A DNA stretch of 9,484 bases from Solirubrobacterales bacterium (GTDB taxonomy: Bacteria > Actinomycetota > Thermoleophilia > Solirubrobacterales > Solirubrobacteraceae), in NCBI GenBank assembly GCA_017354065.1, contig JAFMRN010000071.1:1-9484 (forward strand), written 5' to 3'. This document shows, in pieces, positions 5,996 to 9,484 of the stretch. The position numbers were made by a program, and so were the translations under genes. Every line of letters begins with the position of its first letter. Within the stretch, counting starts at the first letter, position 1. A model generated the notes under the pieces. It searched no databases, was not told where the DNA came from, and saw only the letters and a list, made by a program, of their open reading frames with translations.

Positions 5996-6003
5996 GGGGA
6001 TGT

Positions 6004-6039
6004 GGGGAGTTTTGCGCCCTACAGGGGGCAAAACTCCCC
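6004..6039 (+). terminator. Long hairpin terminator
   Basis: GGGGAGTTTTG (6004-6014) pairs perfectly with CAAAACTCCCC (6029-6039). The stem continues inward through CGCCC/GGGGG with one mismatch to a TACA loop, about 15 pairs in all. It starts eight bases after the stop of the secreted protein. No T-tract follows. The loop region CCTACAGG is shared with the hairpins at 2681-2727. Confidence 0.8.
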
Positions 6040-6081
6040 TGACCCCGCTTGACCGTCGACGGCCACACGGGATCCAGGGTT

Positions 6082-6110
6082 TCCGCCACTTCAGTTGGTG
6101 AAGCTAAACT
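6082..6110 (+). promoter_or_regulatory. Candidate promoter and operator of the HxlR operon
   Basis: TAAACT (6105-6110) is a plausible -10 element; a -35 match is weak. The expected start near 6117 is only a few bases before ATG 6122, so the mRNA may be almost leaderless. CTTCA (6089-6093) and TGAAG (6099-6103) form an inverted repeat with a 5-bp centre in the promoter spacer. That is a fitting place for a dimeric winged-helix repressor such as the HxlR protein encoded next. Confidence 0.35.
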
Positions 6111-6121
6111 GGGGTTCCAGG

Positions 6122-6490
6122 ATGGCTTCTGACTCCACCTGTCCCGTCTGTCGAACCGCTGAGATCGTCTGTGGCAAATGGACGCTGCTGCTGGTCAAAG
6201 AGCTGGCAGAGGGCAGCACGCGCTTCGGTGAGCTGGAGCGCGAGCTGGACGGGATCTCCCCGCGGACCCTGTCGCTGCGGCTGCGCGCGCTGGAGGAAGA
6301 GGGGATCGTGGAACGCCGCACCTTCTCTGAAGTGCCCCCGCGCGTCGAGTACGCCCTGACCGACAAGGGCCTGGCGCTGGTGCCGATCATCGACGACATG
6401 CGCGCCTACGGGATGCGCTGGCTCTTCGATGAGTGCGCACTGCCGGCGGCTGACGCCGCGGCCGCCGGGGCCGCCGCGGCCGTCCTGTAG
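6122..6490 (+). CDS. HxlR-family winged helix-turn-helix regulator
   Basis: From ATG 6122 the protein has 122 residues. CPVCRTAEIVCGKWTLLLVKEL (7-28), RFGELERELDGISPRTLSLRL (34-54) and RALEEEGIVERR with VPPRVEYALTDKG (55-83) match the HxlR/MarR-like DNA-binding fold in order: first helix, recognition helix in ISPRTLSLRL, then the wing. HxlR proteins bind DNA as dimers and often sense electrophiles or oxidants through an N-terminal cysteine. Here Cys7 is at that position and two more cysteines follow (Cys10, Cys17). Most relatives have GGKW where this one has CGKW. A low-complexity alanine tail ends the protein (109-122). An in-frame TTG at 6095 would add nine residues but lies in the promoter spacer. 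The RpiB-like gene starts two bases after its stop, so the two form an operon, and the regulator probably controls that gene and itself. Confidence 0.88.
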   Translation: MASDSTCPVCRTAEIVCGKWTLLLVKELAEGSTRFGELERELDGISPRTLSLRLRALEEEGIVERRTFSEVPPRVEYALTDKGLALVPIIDDMRAYGMRWLFDECALPAADAAAAGAAAAVL

Positions 6491-6492
6491 CC

Positions 6493-6936
6493 GTGCGGAT
6501 CGCGATAGCCGCCGACGAGCTGGTCGGCGTGGCCCGGGTGCTTGGTGCCGAACTGGAGCGCCGGGGACACACGGTCTCCGAGCACGGCGCTCTGAACGCC
6601 GCCGAGCGCCCGGACTGGGCCTGGGCGGCCGCAGCCGCCGCACAAGATGTCCTTGCGGGGCGCGCAGACCAGGCGATCGTCGCCTGCTGGACCGGCACGG
6701 GCGCTGCGATCGCGGCCAACAAGCTGTCCGGGATCAGGGCGGCGCTGTGCACGGATGCTCAAACAACCAGCGGCGCGCGCAAATGGAATGACGCGAACGT
6801 GCTGGCCTTGAGCCTGCGCACAACCTCGGAGCCGCTGCTGGCGGAGATCCTCGACGCGTGGTTCAGCACCGCGCCGAGCGACGATCCCGACGACCGGGAC
6901 AACATCGCCCACCTGACACAACTCGAGGCCGGTTGA
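6493..6936 (+). CDS. RpiB/LacA/LacB-family protein, divergent
   Basis: The 147-residue protein has the size and fold signature of RpiB/LacAB sugar-phosphate isomerases, which interconvert aldose and ketose phosphates. Family features seen are the first strand VRIAIAADE (1-9), ADQAIVACWTGTG (58-70) with the catalytic Cys65, AAIAANKLSGIRAALC (71-86) and KWNDANVLALSLR (97-109). Several active-site positions differ from standard RpiB: the N-terminal Asp-His pair is Asp8-Glu9, the usual CGTG loop reads CWTGTG, and the C-terminal arginine motif that holds the phosphate is replaced by an acidic DPDDRDNIAH. It may act on another substrate or have lost isomerase activity; I would not name it rpiB. It starts at GTG two bases after the HxlR stop and was probably acquired or kept as a unit with it. 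Confidence 0.82.
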   Translation: MRIAIAADELVGVARVLGAELERRGHTVSEHGALNAAERPDWAWAAAAAAQDVLAGRADQAIVACWTGTGAAIAANKLSGIRAALCTDAQTTSGARKWNDANVLALSLRTTSEPLLAEILDAWFSTAPSDDPDDRDNIAHLTQLEAG

Positions 6937-6951
6937 GACAGGCAGGCGCGC

Positions 6952-8265
6952 TTGCGCCGGCAGGATTCCGGACCGCTCACGGCGAACGTCCAGGTCGTGC
7001 AGCCGAAGAACCCGACCCTCAAGGCCCAGTTGGACGCTTTCACCGCTGATTCGGCGGTCCGCCTGACCAGCGCCACCCGGGACGGGGCGGAGATCCCATT
7101 CGAGGTTGTCGAGACGCCGGGCGAGGGACGCGGCGCCCCGCTGTACTGCTACCGCCCGCTGACCGGATCCTTCATCCGCGCCCGCCTGGGGCTGCTCGCG
7201 GCGCTGGAGTCCTACGCGCCTGCGGTCAAGGCGCTGGAGTTCACCTACGGAACCGACGCGTACCTGCGCGCTCGTGGCGAACCGCGGATCCCCGAGAACC
7301 CGCGCGACCTGGCCGACGCGACGCTGCGCTGCTTCCTGGCGCGCGTGTTCGCCGAGCGCAGTGAGTTCGCCGTCGATCCCGAGCGGTTTGAGGCGGCCTA
7401 CGCCGAGCTGGAGCGGAGCCTGTATGAGGGCCTGGGGGTCGCTGAGGTCGTCGCGCCGCTGGCCGGGGTGTCCCTGGATGCCGGCACGCGCGAGCTGAAC
7501 ATCTCATCCGGGCTGATGATCACCCGCCAGGAGAACCTCGATGACCCGCCCGCCGGGCTGGTCGACGGCATGTCCCCGGGCGATCTGATCGCCGTGGTGC
7601 GGATCCCCCAGGAGCGCAGTGAGCGCCCGCCGCTGGCCGAAGCGCGGCGCCGCTACCGCGAGCTGATCACGGCCCTGCGGCTGTATGACCGCGGCGGGTA
7701 TGGCATCGGACCGCTCGGCTTCTCCCGGATCGATGACGGCGCCTGGATCCCGGCCGCGATTGGCCCGGTCGGGCGGATCGGCGCCGCGACCCGGATCACC
7801 GCATCCCAAGAGGACGAGTTCCGCGGGTTCGTCTCGCTGATCACGCGGCGCCTGGAGGGGCTCGGCGGTGAGGCGCGCTGGGCACTGCACCGCTTTGAGC
7901 TCGGTGCCGACCGCCGTGATCCGTATGAGTCACTCAGTGACTACCTGCTGGCGCTGCGCGCGATGCTGGAACCGGAGGGCACCGCCAGCGGGCGGCTGTG
8001 CCAGCGCCTGTCGGTGATCTGCGCGCTGCCCGAACAACAACAGGAACTGGCCGAACGCCTGTCCCGCGCGGTCAAGCTGGAGCACTGGGTGATGGCCGGT
8101 GAGGCACTGGAGCGCTGGCGCGGATCAGAGCCGCCCGAGGCGCTGATCGACGAGCTCTCAGACCACCTCCGGGCCGTGCTGCGCGACGTCATCTGCGGCC
8201 ACCTGGACCCGGATCTGCGCGGGGTCGCGGACGAGTTGCTGGCCGAGGCCGCGGCCGAGGTCTAA
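6952..8265 (+). CDS. Uncharacterised protein with helical, HEPN-like C-terminus
   Basis: I do not recognise a named family in this 437-residue soluble protein. It has no signal peptide or membrane segment. The N-terminal part (10-115) looks alpha/beta. The middle (120-270) includes ELNISSGLMITRQ and ITALRLYDRGGYGIGPLGFSRIDDG. The C-terminal 110 residues are mostly helical: YESLSDYLLALRAMLEPEG, then RLCQRLSVICALPEQQQELAERLSR, AVKLEHWVMAGE and ELSDHLRAVLRDVICGHL. The order (long helix with LALRAML, then RL-x-RL, then an R-x5-H element at Arg372-His378) resembles HEPN/APEA-type domains, whose R-x4-6-H motif is often an RNase site. That likeness is weak and inferred. The start is TTG at 6952, 15 bases after the preceding stop, with GGCAGG just upstream; GTG 6997 is an alternative. 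It is probably cotranscribed with its neighbours on both sides. Confidence 0.75.
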   Translation: MRRQDSGPLTANVQVVQPKNPTLKAQLDAFTADSAVRLTSATRDGAEIPFEVVETPGEGRGAPLYCYRPLTGSFIRARLGLLAALESYAPAVKALEFTYGTDAYLRARGEPRIPENPRDLADATLRCFLARVFAERSEFAVDPERFEAAYAELERSLYEGLGVAEVVAPLAGVSLDAGTRELNISSGLMITRQENLDDPPAGLVDGMSPGDLIAVVRIPQERSERPPLAEARRRYRELITALRLYDRGGYGIGPLGFSRIDDGAWIPAAIGPVGRIGAATRITASQEDEFRGFVSLITRRLEGLGGEARWALHRFELGADRRDPYESLSDYLLALRAMLEPEGTASGRLCQRLSVICALPEQQQELAERLSRAVKLEHWVMAGEALERWRGSEPPEALIDELSDHLRAVLRDVICGHLDPDLRGVADELLAEAAAEV

Positions 8266-8274
8266 GCTCGCCCG

Positions 8275-8856
8275 GTGACCTTCCACGTTCAGCTGCGCGC
8301 CGGCAACCAGGTCACGCGCGTCTTCAACCTGGAGGAAGCGCAGGTCCATGAGCGGTTCCTGGCGCCGATCCACGCCGGCGTCCCGTTCGAGTTCGAGTCC
8401 AAGCAGTGGGACCCGGCGACGCTGCGGCTGCTGATCATCGAGGGTGAGCACATGGCGCCCGGCCAGCTCGGGCCGGGCCAGGGCTGGACCAACGCGGCCA
8501 GGGCCGGCACGGACGTGACCCAGCGGTTCCTCACGGCGCCGGCACCGGATACACAGGGACCCTCCGCGGAGGTCGTGCGCCGGCTCCAGGAACGGATCGT
8601 CGGACGTCTGTACGCCGGCGAGCTGAGCCTGGCTGAAACGCTCGGGCTGAGCGCCGACCTGCTGGCCGGCCAGCGCGCCTCGGTGCGCCTGGCGGCCGCG
8701 GAGATCGCGGTCTGGGAGCTGATCCACGCCGGCGGGTTCGAGCTGGGCCTTTCGGGTAAGCCGGTTCCCGCGGCTCAGTGGGAGGCGCTGGTGCTGGAGC
8801 CCGACTCGTGGCTGCGTGCCGGCCCGGACTCACCGGTGATCAGGGCCACCGCGTGA
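8275..8856 (+). CDS. Uncharacterised soluble protein, partner of the preceding gene
   Basis: This 193-residue protein has no signal or membrane segment. The N-terminal ~85 residues are compact, with motifs FHVQLRAGNQVTRVFNL, FLAPIHAGVPFEF, the turn WDPATLRLLIIEGEHM (45-60) and GQGWTNAARAGTDVT (68-82). I believe similar N-terminal modules occur in other actinobacteria, but I know no assigned function. A variable hinge (87-98) leads to a helical second half (VVRRLQERIVGRL, LGLSADLLAGQRASVRLAAAEIAVWELI). The start is GTG nine bases after the upstream stop with no clear ribosome site, so translation probably depends on coupling to the gene before it. Its last 27 codons overlap the convergent moaB gene by 82 bp. 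The two unknown genes look like one functional pair. Confidence 0.7.
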   Translation: MTFHVQLRAGNQVTRVFNLEEAQVHERFLAPIHAGVPFEFESKQWDPATLRLLIIEGEHMAPGQLGPGQGWTNAARAGTDVTQRFLTAPAPDTQGPSAEVVRRLQERIVGRLYAGELSLAETLGLSADLLAGQRASVRLAAAEIAVWELIHAGGFELGLSGKPVPAAQWEALVLEPDSWLRAGPDSPVIRATA

Positions 8857-9284
8857 GGCAGCGCCGGGGCTATCGCCGCGCCAGCCTCCTCAATCGCCTT
8901 CGGGTTCCCGGGAAAGTTGATGATCAGCGAGTTGGCGCGGATTCCCGCGACCCCGCGGGACAGCATCCAGTGCCCGGTGTGCTGGGCTGAAGCGGCGCGC
9001 ATCGCCTCGGCGATCCCGGGGGCCTGGCGCTCGAGCACCGCGACGGTCGCCTCCGGCGTGATGTCCTCCGGGCTGAGGCCGGTGCCGCCGGTGGTGAGGA
9101 TCAACTCCACGCTCTGATCGGCCCAGTGCACCAGGCGGTCGGCGATCTCGTTCGCGTCGTCATGGACCAGCTCGCGGCCGGCAAGCTCCGCGCCGAGCCC
9201 GGCCGCGAACTCCGCGAGCGCCGGTCCGCCTCTGTCATCGGCGTTGGTCCGGCTGCTGGACACCGTGATGATCGCGGCCCGCAT
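8775..9284 (-). CDS. moaB: Molybdenum cofactor biosynthesis protein MoaB/MogA
   Basis: The 169-residue protein belongs to the molybdopterin-binding MoaB/MogA family, which adenylylates molybdopterin (MPT to MPT-AMP) before metal insertion. Key motifs are AAIITVSSSR (3-12), LILTTGGTGLSPEDITPEAT (61-80) for the nucleotide and pterin site, AMRAAS (94-99), MLSRGVAGIRANSLIINFPGNPKAI (107-131) and PHAVALI (143-149). The usual ending is near residue 150; the last 19 residues (GESGPARSHESGSS and so on) are a polar extension read through the end of the convergent gene. MoaB and MogA cannot be told apart safely by eye. ATG 9284 shares one base with the moaC stop (TGATG), so it is translationally coupled to moaC. 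An in-frame start at 9296 lies inside moaC and is less likely. Confidence 0.9.
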   Translation of the reverse strand: MRAAIITVSSSRTNADDRGGPALAEFAAGLGAELAGRELVHDDANEIADRLVHWADQSVELILTTGGTGLSPEDITPEATVAVLERQAPGIAEAMRAASAQHTGHWMLSRGVAGIRANSLIINFPGNPKAIEEAGAAIAPALPHAVALITGESGPARSHESGSSTSASH

Positions 9285-9484
9285 CAGCGCCGCCACGTCC
9301 CCGAACGGCCGCCGCTCTTCTCGAGCAGCAGCACCTGCTCAATCGCCACCCCGCGCTCCATGCCCTTGACCATGTCATACAGGGTCAAGGCCGCAACCGC
9401 CGCGGCGGTCATCGCCTCCATCTCGATCCCCGTCTGGGCGCTGATTCGCGCTTCCGCTGTGAAGCTGACCGTACCGGCGTCGCC
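9284..9484 (-). CDS. moaC: Cyclic pyranopterin monophosphate synthase MoaC (partial, C-terminal part)
   Basis: Only the last 66 residues are inside the window. They read VSFTAEARISAQTGIEMEAM, then TAAAVAALTLYDMVKGMERG, then VAIEQVLLLEKSGGRSG, which is the conserved C-terminal half of MoaC. The enzyme works with MoaA in the cytosol to convert GTP to cyclic pyranopterin monophosphate, the first step of molybdenum cofactor synthesis. The catalytic pattern is intact: EMEA, then YDMVK (equivalent to Asp128 and Lys131 of E. coli MoaC) and the lysine of EKSGG (Lys147 equivalent). The final lysine of the usual KSGGKSG is arginine here. The stop TGA overlaps the moaB start by one base, a typical Moco operon arrangement. 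The N-terminal part lies beyond the window. Confidence 0.93.
   Translation of the reverse strand, partial: GDAGTVSFTAEARISAQTGIEMEAMTAAAVAALTLYDMVKGMERGVAIEQVLLLEKSGGRSGTWRR

Noticed and set aside
6934..6951. Single TGA separating the RpiB-like gene from the next frame-matched gene, suggesting readthrough or a broken fusion
   Set aside because: The RpiB-like protein has a normal family length and the spacer has a plausible ribosome site; shared frame has a one-in-three chance.
1..9484. CRISPR arrays, insertion sequences, integrase sites or prophage
   Set aside because: No regularly spaced direct repeats, transposase motifs or terminal inverted repeats were seen; base and codon use look uniform.

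Overview
The window is GC-rich bacterial chromosome with frequent GTG and TTG starts. It resembles a deep-branching actinobacterium, most likely class Thermoleophilia (Solirubrobacter or Conexibacter relatives). The grounds are a short group 1 sigma factor, a riboswitch in its actinobacterial form, a secreted double-psi beta-barrel protein behind a Ser/Thr linker, and several proteins I associate with that class. This placement is inference from gene content; no marker RNA is present.

Layout. Positions 1-424 hold the start of a minus-strand RibD-C/DHFR-like reductase cut by the window edge. Divergent from it, a four-helix membrane protein (441-902) is coupled by an ATGA overlap to class II fructose-1,6-bisphosphatase glpX (899-1912). 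A block of inverted repeats (1911-1974) separates glpX from two minus-strand genes: an uncharacterised membrane-anchored protein (1972-2634) and a secreted RlpA-like cell-wall protein (2716-3552). The latter has a c-di-AMP (ydaO/yuaA) riboswitch in its leader (3602-3730). A ~500-bp regulatory region then leads to the housekeeping sigma factor rpoD/sigA (4051-5151), whose own leader is strongly structured. It is followed by a secreted protein with a C-terminal domain like that of anti-sigma factor RskA (5198-5995) and a long hairpin terminator (6004-6039).

A second plus-strand cluster (6122-8856) holds an HxlR-type regulator, an RpiB/LacAB-like protein with altered catalytic positions, and two tightly spaced genes of unknown function. 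The first unknown (TTG start at 6952) has a helical C-terminus with an R-x5-H element resembling HEPN domains. The second unknown overlaps the 3' end of the convergent molybdenum-cofactor gene moaB/mogA (8775-9284) by 82 bp; moaB/mogA itself sits directly downstream of a partial moaC (9284-9484).

How the parts may work together. The centre is a divergent regulatory hub. To the left, a cell-wall remodelling gene is probably switched off by c-di-AMP. To the right lies the principal sigma factor with a leader that could hide its own ribosome binding site. The HxlR/RpiB-like pair looks like a small redox- or metabolite-responsive operon. The two unknown genes behind it are the best candidates for an undescribed system, but their function cannot be read from the sequence. 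I saw no mobile element, CRISPR array, tRNA or rRNA.
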